Positions 59,401-62,109 of a DNA stretch of 64,000 bases are shown here, one piece after another. The stretch's first letter is position 1, and each line of letters opens with the position of its first letter. The DNA is from Candidula unifasciata. Taxonomy: Eukaryota; Mollusca; Gastropoda; Stylommatophora; Geomitridae. The notes below the pieces were generated by a model. The model made no database searches and was not told where the DNA came from. It saw nothing but the letters and a program-made list of their open reading frames with translations. Location: positions 310,001 to 374,000 of the forward strand of contig CAJHNH020007001.1 in assembly GCA_905116865.2 (NCBI GenBank), written 5' to 3'. A program made the translations under genes and the position numbers.

Positions 59401-60567
59401 ATAGCTTAAATAAACTAATTATCAGTGATTACCAAAATCCTTAACATGGCAGTGTAAAGCCGCCACCAAGTATCTTAAAATAATCTAGAATAGCATTAAA
59501 TCCACTGATTATGTTTGATAAGATAACATAAAACATTAATTGGTTCTCCTTGCAATAACGGTCGCTACTTGGACGGTGACGGCCGTTTAGTCAGAGTTCA
59601 GTCCCCTGGCTGCAGTGCAATTACGGAGTGGACAAGGCACGAATAACAAAACACAGTGAATTCAACATGGCGTCTAGACCATACACTGAGGCTCACATTA
59701 GCCTAACCCTAACCCTAACCCAAACCCTACCTCTAATTATGTCATTTGTGTCGTTCCCTCTTTTCCACTCCGTAATTGCACTGCAGCCAGGGGACTGAAC
59801 TCCGACTAAGCGGCCGTCGCCGTCCAACTAGCGACCGTTATTGCAAGGAGAGCCCATTAATTAATATATCAGTGATGGCGTAAAGATATTAATTCCCAGT
59901 CGCATGTATTATCTATACCAGTGCAGATGCACTATTTATCAGTGACAACAGCTTTTCCAAAAATATTAAACCCGTTATTATCTATTATGATAGCATAACT
60001 TCAGTAATGAGAAGATCCATTGTGGCATAAATCCATGTCTTAAAATTGTCAGTGATAGCGTAAATCCATTATTTGATAGCATCTCAAGAGTTTACAACAC
60101 AGTTAAGTTGGCTTAAAGTTTCTTCAAAATATATCTGTGGAGAAATTAACAGTTTAAAGTATATTATTTTAGACAGTTTAAAACTGGTAACTGCTTTTAA
60201 CTTTGTATTGTGGGCCTCCCTGCAAACAAGTGTTTCCTCACAAAAGAGTTTTAAAACAAATATGTGTAAAGACCTAAAATAGGTACTCGACTTATTGTTT
60301 TTCAGCACTTTTGTTATCTGGTTACACTGTATTTTTGAACAAACGTTATGAAAACATAAAAATGAATCATCTATCTACAGCGGATTCAAACTGATTGCTG
60401 AAATCATTGCAACTATTACTTTACCAGTATCAGTATTATATTAGTATATAAGATGGAAGCAAAACAAGTCAACAACAGCAAAAGATTCGGCGACAACAAC
60501 AACAACGGACTTTATTTACAATACAATCATCAGTCGTGAATTAAACATTACCCAACCTTACCGGCAT
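19756..60567 (-). CDS. Galectin gene 2: two CRDs joined by a repeat linker, 17 exons
   Basis: Exons (5' to 3'): 60562-60567, 57596-57687, 52650-52848, 51608-51727, 50546-50581, 48528-48563, 47622-47657, 45479-45526, 41840-41896, 38670-38690, 37208-37240, 32376-32411, 30143-30178, 26836-26922, 26321-26409, 22930-23146, 19756-19872. They total 1266 nt, 421 residues plus TAG, with one unbroken frame and GT-AG introns. Residues ~3-139 form CRD1, 140-281 the linker, and 282-421 CRD2. The linker repeats start Tyr-Pro/Gln and end Pro-Ser, recalling the Pro-Gly-Ala-Tyr repeats of galectin-3, but lie between two CRDs. CRD1 keeps R, N, W, E, R of the sugar signature (His is Thr, first Asn is Asp); CRD2 keeps H, R, N, W, E, R (first Asn is Asp). 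Beta-galactoside cross-linking is inferred. Exon 1 and exon 38670-38690 are the least certain. Confidence 0.85.
20385..20480 (-). mobile_element. SINE head fragment
   Basis: A-rich stretch followed by a tRNA-like head in reverse (gagcatttagccactac). Probably family A. Confidence 0.5.
20636..21505 (+). pseudogene. RTE-like LINE reverse transcriptase fragment
   Basis: Reads DLDFADDIALLSS (catalytic F-A-D-D), then after a +1 slip in an A7 run at 20761-20768 continues with INTAKTKIL, NSFTYLGSKM, IPVLTYGCESW, CLRRILNFKW, RWNYVDHALRM and GKRSRGRPREPLRRT to a stop at 21502. This is the RT palm through thumb/C-terminus of an RTE-clade element, a different lineage from the copies at 9960 and 30208. 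Apart from the slip the 194-residue frame from 20920 is intact, suggesting a fairly young 5'-truncated insertion. Flanked by (CA)n and (TA)n runs. Confidence 0.9.
21705..21790. repeat. Trinucleotide-rich (TAC/ACC/TGC) tract
   Basis: Mixed ACC, TAC and TGC triplets. A similar tract is at 61795-61870. Confidence 0.85.
22230..22525. repeat. ~56-bp minisatellite, ~5-6 copies
   Basis: Unit contains agttgactggcatgtcttg then tttctgccctgcaacaa and tctcattgtacccagta. Lies in the gene 2 intron between CRD2 exons. Confidence 0.9.
22930..23146 (-). CDS. Galectin gene 2, exon 16 (CRD2 core, 217 nt)
   Basis: Acceptor ttttag, donor gtagag, phase 2 to 0. Encodes FTVNLVCGSNESSDYALHCD, VRLNFGSSANVVVRNHKQN, GEWGLEERTQNSFPFSPGA and KFELMIVAEQNAFK. 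Spacing of H, R, N, W, E and R equals the vertebrate galectin-1 pattern (R to N 13, N to W 7, W to E 3, E to R 2), with the first Asn replaced by Asp. Confidence 0.95.
23222..23320 (+). repeat. Dispersed repeat J, diverged copy
   Basis: tattttcaaaatgttaaaa then attgggcacacatgcccatt. Compare 17985 and 38265. Confidence 0.6.
23380..23580 (-). mobile_element. SINE family H, copy 1
   Basis: On the minus strand it has a tRNA-like head with B-box gggttcgatccc, then sequence shared with 54145-54375 and 55340-55565 (ggtttcaacaggggtgtcaa versus ggtttcgacagtggtatca). Confidence 0.8.
23584..23798 (+). mobile_element. SINE-like family D, copy
   Basis: agcaagcatgttgtaaaagg, gtgcatctgcctgagcgg, ataagccagatctgtaaaat, ccagaactttctaccagaat. 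No GAA tail. Confidence 0.8.
24205..24593 (-). mobile_element. SINE family I, copy 1
   Basis: About 390 bp shared with 36832-37167. On the minus strand the end at 24593 resembles a tRNA head (ggtctcgaggcatggtgtc, then a B-box-like ggtttaagccc). Followed by a C-run. Confidence 0.75.
24727..25118 (+). mobile_element. Repeat C joined to family D
   Basis: Repeat C (ggttcacagctaggctgtga, cctctgatttctgaaaa, acatgcttattaggg) runs into a family D copy at ~24848 (gacccactgcccccacccc, ataagccaaatctgtaaaat, ccagaagtggatgaacaacc). Confidence 0.75.
25203..26338 (-). repeat. 70-bp minisatellite containing an exon/donor junction, ~16 copies
   Basis: Unit on the minus strand holds CACAGCAGTGCCACTAG, then gtgtgtcattcattgttgcc and the rest of the 70 bp. 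The first part equals the last ~17 nt of gene 2 exon 15 with its 5' splice site, and the array abuts the real junction at 26321. A ~270-bp block at 25332-25600 is repeated at 26040-26305, a second duplication level. Confidence 0.95.
26321..26409 (-). CDS. Galectin gene 2, exon 15 (CRD2 start, 89 nt)
   Basis: Acceptor ttttag, donor gtatgt, phase 0 to 2. Encodes PVPLMAPIPGGLYPGKIIYI and TGVPHSSAS plus AG of Arg. Its 3' end is the source of the adjoining 70-bp array. Confidence 0.95.
26836..26922 (-). CDS. Galectin gene 2, linker exon 14 (87 nt, internal duplication)
   Basis: Acceptor tttcag, donor gtgagt, phase 0-0. Encodes YPTDQGFF then PAAGAGSINN twice and a final P. Removing one 30-nt copy leaves 57 nt, the size of gene 1 exon 5187-5243. 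Confidence 0.9.
27095..27270 (-). repeat. Dispersed repeat B, inverted copy
   Basis: gtgccaccatgtggatgagg, ggccatatctatggcaatgc and gtggggcttcaaac are the reverse of 7886-8095. Confidence 0.75.
27390..27890 (+). pseudogene. LINE RNase H/C-terminal fragment
   Basis: Reads LIPVHAGVVGNERADRLEGA and later KYGKHTGHGKSLLNQHRTGS up to a stop at 27869. It has the terminal RNase H motif H-A-G-V-x-G-N-E-R-A-D. A different subfamily from family E. Confidence 0.75.
27940..28150 (+). mobile_element. LINE 3' tail
   Basis: Shares 'gaggtcaagataggag ... caacttctggtgggtcacgg-like ... ggaacaatcagtagaggtac' with 50880-51128. Both end near 'cataacataac'. Confidence 0.6.
28440..29060 (-). pseudogene. LINE RT relic
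   Basis: Minus-strand reading includes ALHVPVLTYKCESWAMTTAH, the RT thumb signature P-x-L-x-Y-x-C-E-S-W, with many frame breaks around it. Confidence 0.6.
29180..29760 (-). pseudogene. LINE RT relic
   Basis: Minus strand reads RKFKYLGSIFLDDGRID, then ETRCQRASSLIYQLTLLLR and, after stops, KIKWFRHLLRMQPEQLP and MKRFEVKARGHPTRI. Same RT region as 10350-10790 but a much older copy. Confidence 0.75.
30143..30178 (-). CDS. Galectin gene 2, linker microexon 13 (36 nt)
   Basis: Acceptor attcag, donor gtaagt, phase 0-0; encodes YPAGGTYPAAPS. A LINE copy begins only 29 nt upstream of the exon, its target duplication 17 nt upstream. Confidence 0.85.
30208..30919 (+). mobile_element. 5'-truncated LINE with 12-bp TSD and (GAA)n tail
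   Basis: Flanked by exact copies of aaacttttatta at 30196-30207 and 30920-30931. The insert covers the RT region equivalent to 10214-10895 at very high identity (open frame from 30219 to 30890: KYLGTTFTEDGKLDKEID, PTLCYQCQTWSL, GRPRTRWKDNIRE) and ends in GAA repeats. It is antisense to gene 2. Without endonuclease and FADD motifs it is not autonomous. Confidence 0.95.
31170..31320 (-). pseudogene. LINE C-terminal relic
   Basis: Minus strand reads NAKGRPGGRWINGLHESCKK, the G-R-P-x-x-R-W end of LINE ORF2. Confidence 0.6.
31739..32007 (-). mobile_element. SINE-like family D, copy
   Basis: gttcatccatttctggactt, aggcagatgcactctgactt and ccacaatggggcttctca on the plus strand. No preserved tail. 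Confidence 0.8.
32057..32330 (-). mobile_element. SINE family A, near full length
   Basis: Complete from the (TTAC)n-type tail to the tRNA-like head (minus strand: ctatcggctagacgcttgtg, then a B-box region with gggattgctcc). It ends 46 bp before the donor of microexon 32376-32411, i.e. just inside the downstream intron. Confidence 0.85.
32376..32411 (-). CDS. Galectin gene 2, linker microexon 12 (36 nt)
   Basis: Acceptor tttcag, donor gtaagt, phase 0-0; encodes YQGSGAYPGAPS, containing an A-Y-P-G-A core like galectin-3 repeats. Confidence 0.85.
32745..32890 (+). mobile_element. TTAA-type MITE, copy 1 (146 bp)
   Basis: Begins TTAACTCTTTGAGTGCC and ends GGACTCAAAGAGTTAA: ~16-bp inverted termini bounded by TTAA, as in piggyBac-type non-autonomous elements. 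Confidence 0.85.
33110..33215 (+). pseudogene. LINE fragment
   Basis: Short reading LDSMITKRRWN*FGHVMS resembles the RT thumb/C-terminal R-W-x-x-FGHV segment. Confidence 0.4.
33216..34300. other. Unclassified block
   Basis: Higher-GC, less AT-biased sequence than its surroundings, with no match elsewhere in the window. One broken reading near 33680 contains SCPVCQHLNMEEQVCELQ. It may be a mobile-element remnant but no family was recognised. Confidence 0.35.
34540..34770 (+). pseudogene. LINE C-terminal relic
   Basis: Reads PAKTALTWIPEGKRKKRCPK then LTWKTALKIAQDRKAWKVL and ATRHNEN, the C-terminal tail of an RTE-like ORF2. Confidence 0.7.
34860..35165 (+). mobile_element. tRNA-headed SINE (family G-like)
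   Basis: Head 'gggtctctgtggcgaagtgt' with a B-box-like gggttcatttc, and 'cacctttaccttcac' at its 3' side, comparable to the 49505-49815 element's 'ctttacctttacc' end. Confidence 0.5.
35767..35911 (-). mobile_element. TTAA-type MITE, copy 2 (145 bp, inverted)
   Basis: TTAACTCTCTGAGTCCC ... AACTCAAAGAGTTAA; opposite orientation to copies 1 and 3. Confidence 0.85.
36280..36425 (+). mobile_element. TTAA-type MITE, copy 3 (146 bp)
   Basis: TTAACTTTTTGAGTCCC ... GGGACTCAAAGAGTTAA, same orientation as copy 1. Confidence 0.85.
36832..37167 (-). mobile_element. SINE family I, copy 2
   Basis: Shares about 330 bp with 24205-24593. On the minus strand the head reads ggctgcatggtctcgaggca and has B-box-like gggttcaagac. 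Ends ~40 bp from microexon 37208-37240. Confidence 0.8.
37208..37240 (-). CDS. Galectin gene 2, linker microexon 11 (33 nt)
   Basis: Acceptor ccccag, donor gtaagt, phase 0-0; encodes YPPEGNYQTPS. Confidence 0.8.
37364..37440 (+). mobile_element. SINE family A, 3' fragment
   Basis: cacattacccaccgagtgcc, gattggtctgtgaaaataag, and a variant tail (TACTG)n. Confidence 0.6.
37479..37655 (+). mobile_element. SINE-like family D, fragment
   Basis: gtgtgggttctgtgacccca, a G-run at 37507, agcatgtcgtgaaagacaac, agtcagagtgcgtctgcatg. Confidence 0.75.
37665..37745 (+). repeat. Dispersed repeat K, copy 2
   Basis: gcacaatttattgcctggca matches 6580-6610. Confidence 0.6.
38265..38437 (+). repeat. Dispersed repeat J with (AAT)n
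   Basis: (GAAC)n, actttattttcaaagggtta, attgggcacgcaggcccatc, then (AAT)13 at 38399-38437. Confidence 0.75.
38670..38690 (-). CDS. Galectin gene 2, candidate microexon 10 (21 nt)
   Basis: Acceptor atttcag and donor gtaagt enclose seven codons, GLQNPSA, phase 0-0. It lacks the Tyr-Pro start and is very short, so it may be skipped or not an exon; the reading frame holds either way. Confidence 0.5.
39149..39876. mobile_element. 728-bp TTAA-bounded inverted-repeat element
   Basis: Left end TTAAGGGGTCACTACAC and right end (reverse complement) TTAAGGGATCACTAGAG. The interior is AT-rich and non-coding, with internal inverted words (gggtcaggtcta / tagacctgaccc). Consistent with a non-autonomous piggyBac-like element. 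Confidence 0.75.
40195..40386 (+). mobile_element. SINE-like family D, diverged copy
   Basis: agtcagactgcatctgac, aaaaataagccagatta, aagtggatgaagaacagg, ending gaatggaagaagaat. Confidence 0.7.
40440..40680 (-). mobile_element. tRNA-headed SINE, A-like
   Basis: Minus-strand head ggcagtagctagaatacttg with B-box-like gtgttcaaatctcc, then a diverged family A-like body. Confidence 0.55.
40765..40890. mobile_element. Rearranged SINE A fragment
   Basis: 40765-40825 is a reverse-strand tRNA-like head (acccacgaccttccgatttg); 40826-40890 is family A 3' body in forward orientation (gtgccatttggtctataaaa). Confidence 0.6.
41270..41345 (-). pseudogene. LINE C-terminal fragment
   Basis: Minus strand shares 'agagaccgagttttttt-like caggc' with 57080-57120. 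Confidence 0.4.
41840..41896 (-). CDS. Galectin gene 2, linker exon 9 (57 nt)
   Basis: Acceptor tttcag, donor gtaagt, phase 0-0; encodes YPAGQGYPSTYDSGPFIRP. Same length as the 57-nt exon type of gene 1, suggesting two exon classes (36 and 57 nt) duplicated together. Confidence 0.85.
42135..42720 (-). pseudogene. LINE RNase H domain and C-terminus
   Basis: Best-preserved RNase H of the window: MAVVEAVSAAF (Glu), AVIVIDSQSML (Asp), SILWIFSPDHADVLRNEQAD (His/Asp), then after one in-frame stop at ~42350 VTGSIRIGTLYLLLK and TEHLWECPKYCDV. The C-terminal C-x-x-x-C resembles the zinc knuckle that ends I/Jockey-type ORF2. No RT domain is attached. Confidence 0.8.
42725..43080. other. Intronic, no feature recognised
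   Basis: Nothing recognised in this part of the gene 2 intron. Confidence 0.5.
43085..43260 (+). repeat. Dispersed repeat C/D junction
   Basis: gctaggctgtgatatctacc, acatctgatttcagcaaacc, then aggcagtggatctattcata and ccacagggggtta. Confidence 0.65.
43352..43605 (+). mobile_element. LINE family E tail, old copy
   Basis: agatgtggttaagatctttt, cattattggtctagaggaaa and atttatgggaatttcctgag follow the family E order with heavy divergence. Confidence 0.65.
43705..44100 (+). pseudogene. LINE family E RNase H/C-terminal fragment
   Basis: Reads VVSILWIFSAGHAGMVGNEQ, then ADILAGSAELGGELIQDKAD and KALWEQATELAEKRDYYG. Co-linear with 15005-15425. Confidence 0.8.
44372..45205 (+). mobile_element. RTE-tail-like retroposon with internal tandem repeats
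   Basis: Starts 'ggactagctgtacttggcc' and ends 'cggttcagtagtttctgagt ... ttttattaatatagat', a terminal pattern widespread in RTE-related retroposons. Inside are about four tandem copies of a ~150-190 bp unit (tatctccctctccgaaggat, aagaaatgagaactttaaaa, C-run). Confidence 0.65.
45479..45526 (-). CDS. Galectin gene 2, linker exon 8 (48 nt)
   Basis: Acceptor tttcag, donor gtaagt, phase 0-0; encodes YPGCGAYPSGPAPAQS, with the only Cys of the linker. Confidence 0.85.
45965..47378. repeat. 54-bp minisatellite with higher-order structure
   Basis: About nine near-identical 54-bp units (gagtctggagttagatcttt, agcagagatgtagcattaga, acaaatacttgtgg) at 45965-46449, then diverged 53-54-bp units. A distinctive segment (caaactacaattgaatgc ... 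cgaaacaattgtagcactat) occurs at 46485-46540 and 46965-47025, giving a ~480-bp higher-order period. Confidence 0.95.
47622..47657 (-). CDS. Galectin gene 2, linker microexon 7 (36 nt)
   Basis: Acceptor tttcag, donor gtaagt, phase 0-0; encodes YQQGGVYPQVPS. Confidence 0.85.
48528..48563 (-). CDS. Galectin gene 2, linker microexon 6 (36 nt)
   Basis: Acceptor tttcag, donor gtaagt, phase 0-0; encodes YPAGGVNPPAPS. Nearly identical to microexon 5, including flanking intron sequence. Confidence 0.9.
48936..49217 (+). mobile_element. SINE-like family D, near full length (left arm of inverted pair)
   Basis: gtgggttccagggccctatt at the 5' end to gaaaaagaagaagaagaag at the 3' end. Confidence 0.9.
49231..49487 (-). 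mobile_element. SINE-like family D, near full length (right arm of inverted pair)
   Basis: Starts at the GAA tail and runs to the CCCC-end (gccccagaacccacacagag on plus), tail-to-tail with the previous copy. Confidence 0.9.
49505..49815 (+). mobile_element. SINE family G
   Basis: tRNA-like start 'ggagccgcgttactgcagtc', then 'gggttcctaggttcacccag', ending in ctttacctttacctttt. One clear copy; a related 3' end is near 35100. Confidence 0.55.
50010..50390 (-). pseudogene. LINE family E C-terminal fragment
   Basis: Reverse-strand family E (plus: acatcacagcactcaggaca, ccccataagtgctccatccc, atcaagtggtgcagaactgg, aaaatatccaaaggatgcta). Lies next to microexon 5. Confidence 0.75.
50546..50581 (-). 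CDS. Galectin gene 2, linker microexon 5 (36 nt)
   Basis: Acceptor ttttag, donor gtaagt, phase 0-0; encodes NPAGGVNPPAPS, one residue different from microexon 6 (N for Y at position 1). First exon of the linker. Confidence 0.9.
50880..51128 (+). mobile_element. LINE 3' tail
   Basis: agaagatactataaccaact, gtgggaacaatcagcagagg and ataacataac match 27940-28150. Confidence 0.6.
51393..51540 (-). mobile_element. LINE family E tail
   Basis: Reverse family E terminal segment (plus: aacatcacagtactcgggac, ccataagtgctttatcctca). It ends ~70 bp from CRD1 exon 4. Confidence 0.7.
51608..51727 (-). CDS. Galectin gene 2, exon 4 (end of CRD1, 120 nt)
   Basis: Acceptor tccag, donor gtaagt, phase 0-0. Encodes IYVNKQHFCDFKYCIEKEAA then RNLFIEGDFTINRISFPGSE, the final strands of CRD1. 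Instead of a stop it runs through PGSE into the repeat linker. Confidence 0.95.
52275..52415 (+). mobile_element. LINE family E tail
   Basis: ctggccgacgctcaacactc, aatcagacagttactggcac, gtgcttatgggggtgtca. Confidence 0.7.
52650..52848 (-). CDS. Galectin gene 2, exon 3 (CRD1 core, 199 nt)
   Basis: Acceptor cacag, donor gtgtgt, phase 2 to 0. Encodes VTFSLCRGNDLSYDTPLTFD, IRLDDCVVVRNHFRNRWGTE, DRFGGFPFRRGENYEVKFVF and RNDAFQ. The loop between the conserved R and N is four residues shorter than in CRD2, and the canonical His is Thr. Confidence 0.95.
53415..53690 (+). pseudogene. LINE family E C-terminal fragment
   Basis: Reads VVKALWQQATESVEKQDYYG, LERMRLPGVTRGCGRLTTLR and ends 'gaatgccccgagtgctgtga'. 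Confidence 0.75.
53740..54105 (-). pseudogene. LINE RT C-terminal relic
   Basis: Minus strand reads FKAFESKCLMKLLNDKRGEF, then SGQLLVSSIISQSRCPYIGH, MIRRNGQRITKQALKWD: the RT thumb/C-terminal block of an RTE-like ORF2. Confidence 0.75.
54145..54375 (+). mobile_element. SINE family H, copy 2
   Basis: tRNA-like head tcagctctatggctaagtcg with B-box gggttcgatccc, then gcgttggtttcgacagtggt. Confidence 0.85.
54380..54710. other. Intronic, no feature recognised
   Basis: Contains two TTAGGG-like words (taaccctaa) near 54540 but no array. Confidence 0.4.
54712..54996 (-). mobile_element. SINE-like family D, near full length with probable TSD
   Basis: Flanked by aataaaagcgtat (left) and aataaaagcatat (right), a 13-bp target duplication with one mismatch. 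Short GAA tail at the left end. Confidence 0.85.
55040..55275 (+). pseudogene. LINE C-terminal relic
   Basis: Reads VKYFGHIKRHNSIVKIILEG, RQHYKWEDNIKRWTN and RARDRACWRSIAAN: C-terminal end of a LINE ORF2. Confidence 0.75.
55340..55565 (+). mobile_element. SINE family H, copy 3
   Basis: actccgtggcttaggcgtta, B-box aggttcgatccc, attggtttcgacagtggtat. Confidence 0.85.
55690..55785 (-). mobile_element. LINE family E 3' end
   Basis: Reverse family E tail (plus: gacatcacatcactcagggc, cttatcttcagcagccaaca). Confidence 0.65.
55790..56490. other. Intronic, no feature recognised
   Basis: AT-rich gene 2 intron with a C17 run at 56281-56297. Confidence 0.5.
56495..56760 (-). pseudogene. LINE C-terminal relic
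   Basis: Reverse of the element end also seen at 13520-13720 (plus: catgtgccttgccaactggt, aaatctttccagtggttaca). Confidence 0.6.
56790..57127 (+). pseudogene. LINE RT C-terminal fragment
   Basis: Reads FELKCYRKILRISWTKKMRN, KLKYFGHIRRHNGLEK, then after an A-run slip near 56970 IIAEGMVPGRRGRGRPTQRW and EARELARDRVSFRQAV. Confidence 0.8.
57596..57687 (-). CDS. Galectin gene 2, exon 2 (CRD1 start, 92 nt)
   Basis: Acceptor cacag, donor gtatct, phase 0 to 2. Encodes PSTPHLVPLPFAPSDGKEIV and VEGTIRHDAK plus AG of Arg. Equivalent to the 89-nt first CRD exons at 6341 and 26321 (VPL ... GK.I....G pattern). Confidence 0.9.
57730..58370. other. Intronic, simple repeats only
   Basis: CA-rich tract at 58080-58150 and a G-run at 58260-58278. 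Confidence 0.6.
58377..59010 (-). pseudogene. LINE RT relic
   Basis: Minus strand reads MFKYLGALITSYGSCIKEVK, KAGFDKIKNILCNLSLST, then after stops GSESWTVSK and RRGRRRPREQMLDILTS-like text. It matches 61600-61700 (RERLAEKMLDILTSR). Confidence 0.75.
59119..59376 (+). mobile_element. SINE family A, near full length
   Basis: tRNA-like head tggcatagtggctagaccc with B-box gggttcgctccc, A-rich spacer, body and tail ending tttacttac. A short deletion lies between the A-box and B-box regions. Confidence 0.85.
59542..59854. mobile_element. 313-bp long-TIR element with 8-bp TSD and telomere-like core
   Basis: Bounded by cattaatt at 59534-59541 and 59855-59862. Termini GGTTCTCCTTGCAATAACGG and reverse-complement GGCTCTCCTTGCAATAACGG continue as inverted repeats for ~90 bp. 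The interior holds about three CCCTAA units (cctaaccctaaccctaaccc). Non-coding; the 8-bp duplication would suit hAT-like mobilisation (inference). Confidence 0.9.
59865..60545. other. Intronic, no feature recognised
   Basis: AT-rich first intron of gene 2 (3' to its donor at 60561), with a short (CAA)n run near 60500. Confidence 0.5.
60562..60567 (-). CDS. Galectin gene 2, candidate start exon (ATG CCG)
   Basis: Minus strand reads gttagcaaacATGCCG then gtaaggttgg. The strong donor and phase 0 join to exon 2, giving MPPSTPHLVPL. Very short first coding exons are usual in galectin genes. No other candidate was found, but a start elsewhere upstream or within exon 2's leader is not excluded. Confidence 0.5.
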
Positions 60568-60691
60568 GTTTGCTAACAATCAACTGCTTTTTTTACTGTG
60601 TCTACTAGTCTTTAGCCACAGCATGTATGTCTGTGTATCCCGGTCGAATACTGTTGGCCTGTCTCCATGTACTGTGCGTTTCCTCTGTAGC

Positions 60692-60700
60692 TATATATAA
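60692..60700 (-). promoter_or_regulatory. Possible TATA box of gene 2
   Basis: Minus strand ggttatatatagctac lies ~125 nt upstream of the candidate ATG. Position and sequence fit a core promoter, but this is weak evidence in AT-rich DNA. Confidence 0.3.
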
Positions 60701-60796
60701 CCTTATTTCTACAGTTTACGATTTAACGAATGCAACGCCAGCTGTTTATGCGAGGCACTTCTACGATTTCTTTTATTTAAAGGGTGTCTGTCATAT

Positions 60797-61084
60797 CTTC
60801 TTCTTCTTGTTCTTCGCGTTCACCAGCTGTAAACTCTGGTGGCAAGTTCTAGTTGTTCATCTACTTCTGGACTGCAGTCCTGTTCCAGAACTTGAGTGTT
60901 GCGTGTGCATCCGTTTTACAGATTTGACTTATGTGTATGCAGACTGCTGGTTTCTTGCCTCTCAGTCAGATGTACTCCGACTTTAAAGGAAGTTCCCAAT
61001 TAGTCGACTTCTACGACATGCTTTTGGGTAGGCAGTGGGTCTATTCTTGTTTTTCCTATAAGAGGGCCCCTGAACCTACACGGA
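60797..61084 (-). mobile_element. SINE-like family D, near full length
   Basis: ttcttcttgttcttcgcgtt through agggcccctgaacctacacg. Same strand as gene 2 and ~100 bp upstream of its possible TATA box. Confidence 0.9.
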
Positions 61085-61489
61085 GATGGCATGATATGTT
61101 GTGGTCTACAGCTAGACTGTGATATCTGCAACAATAAAGATTAGGGAAAGATAAGCAGACGAAGACAACAAGAGAAGATTCTTGAAAGCATGTTATCATT
61201 GAATGGAAATACGTAAGCTCCAAATTAGAATATTCTGTTCGAAAAAACAAAATGGGGAGAATCATGATCGGCTAAGCCAGACGGCAAGTGTTGATGGAAC
61301 TGTGGGGTTCTGGCACCTTGTTTCCCACCTCTCCCCATCAAAACAATGAGCGCTCCCGTCCCCGTTTAAACTCTCAACAACCAAGCAAAGTAGTTCTCTA
61401 TTCAGTATTCGTTATAGGTCTACCATTCAAATATTATTGAAAATATATTTGTCTGTCATTCTGATGAGAATACCCTGGATATATAGAAA

Positions 61490-61735
61490 GTAACGAAGAT
61501 GTCTTGATAGAAACTGACTCACGAAGAGAATTGATTGCCCACATCAGAAGGAGACAATCTATATTCTTTGGTCATGTGACGAGAAGGAGAAAATTGGAGT
61601 ACTTTGTGATAGCAGGAAAGTTGGTGGGGAGGAGAGGCAGAGAGAGACTGGCAGAAAAAATGCTGGACATACTGACATCACGGCATGGGATCGTCTGTGT
61701 CAGAGATGACTGAAAATACACGAGACAGAAGATTG
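61490..61735 (+). pseudogene. LINE C-terminal relic
   Basis: Reads LIAHIRRRQSIFFGHVTRRR, KLEYFVIAGKLVGRRGRERL and AEKMLDILTSRHGIVCV. Confidence 0.75.
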
Positions 61736-61902
61736 TGGATAGACATAACAATCAACGCCACACGACATGGACTTTAAGAATTAATTCTGACACCACTTCT
61801 ACTGTCGCTACCGCTACTGCTGCTAGTGGTGCTACTATTGATGCTACTCTGCTACTATTTCTATTACTACAGCTTAATAAGACCTCATTGAGGTCTCTCG
61901 AG

Positions 61903-62092
61903 AAATTGTGTAAGGAGACTTCCCTCGAATTCGAAGTGCATCTGCCTGAGCGGCGAAGTGACACAGTCTGCACACAAATAAGCCTGACGTGTAAAACTGA
62001 CGTGCATGGAAAGCTCAAGCTCTGGAACAAGACCAAAATCCAGAAGTGGAAGAACCACAAAACTTTCCGCTGGAGTTTACGGGGTGACGGCC
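61903..62092 (+). mobile_element. SINE-like family D, diverged copy
   Basis: gaagtgcatctgcctgagcg, caaataagcctgacgtgtaa, aagctctggaacaagaccaa. Confidence 0.8.
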
Positions 62093-62109
62093 ACAAAAAT
62101 TTCCAGGAG

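Noticed and set aside
59700..59725. Chromosome end or telomere
   Set aside because: Only about three CCCTAA units, enclosed in a 313-bp inverted-repeat element with a target duplication.
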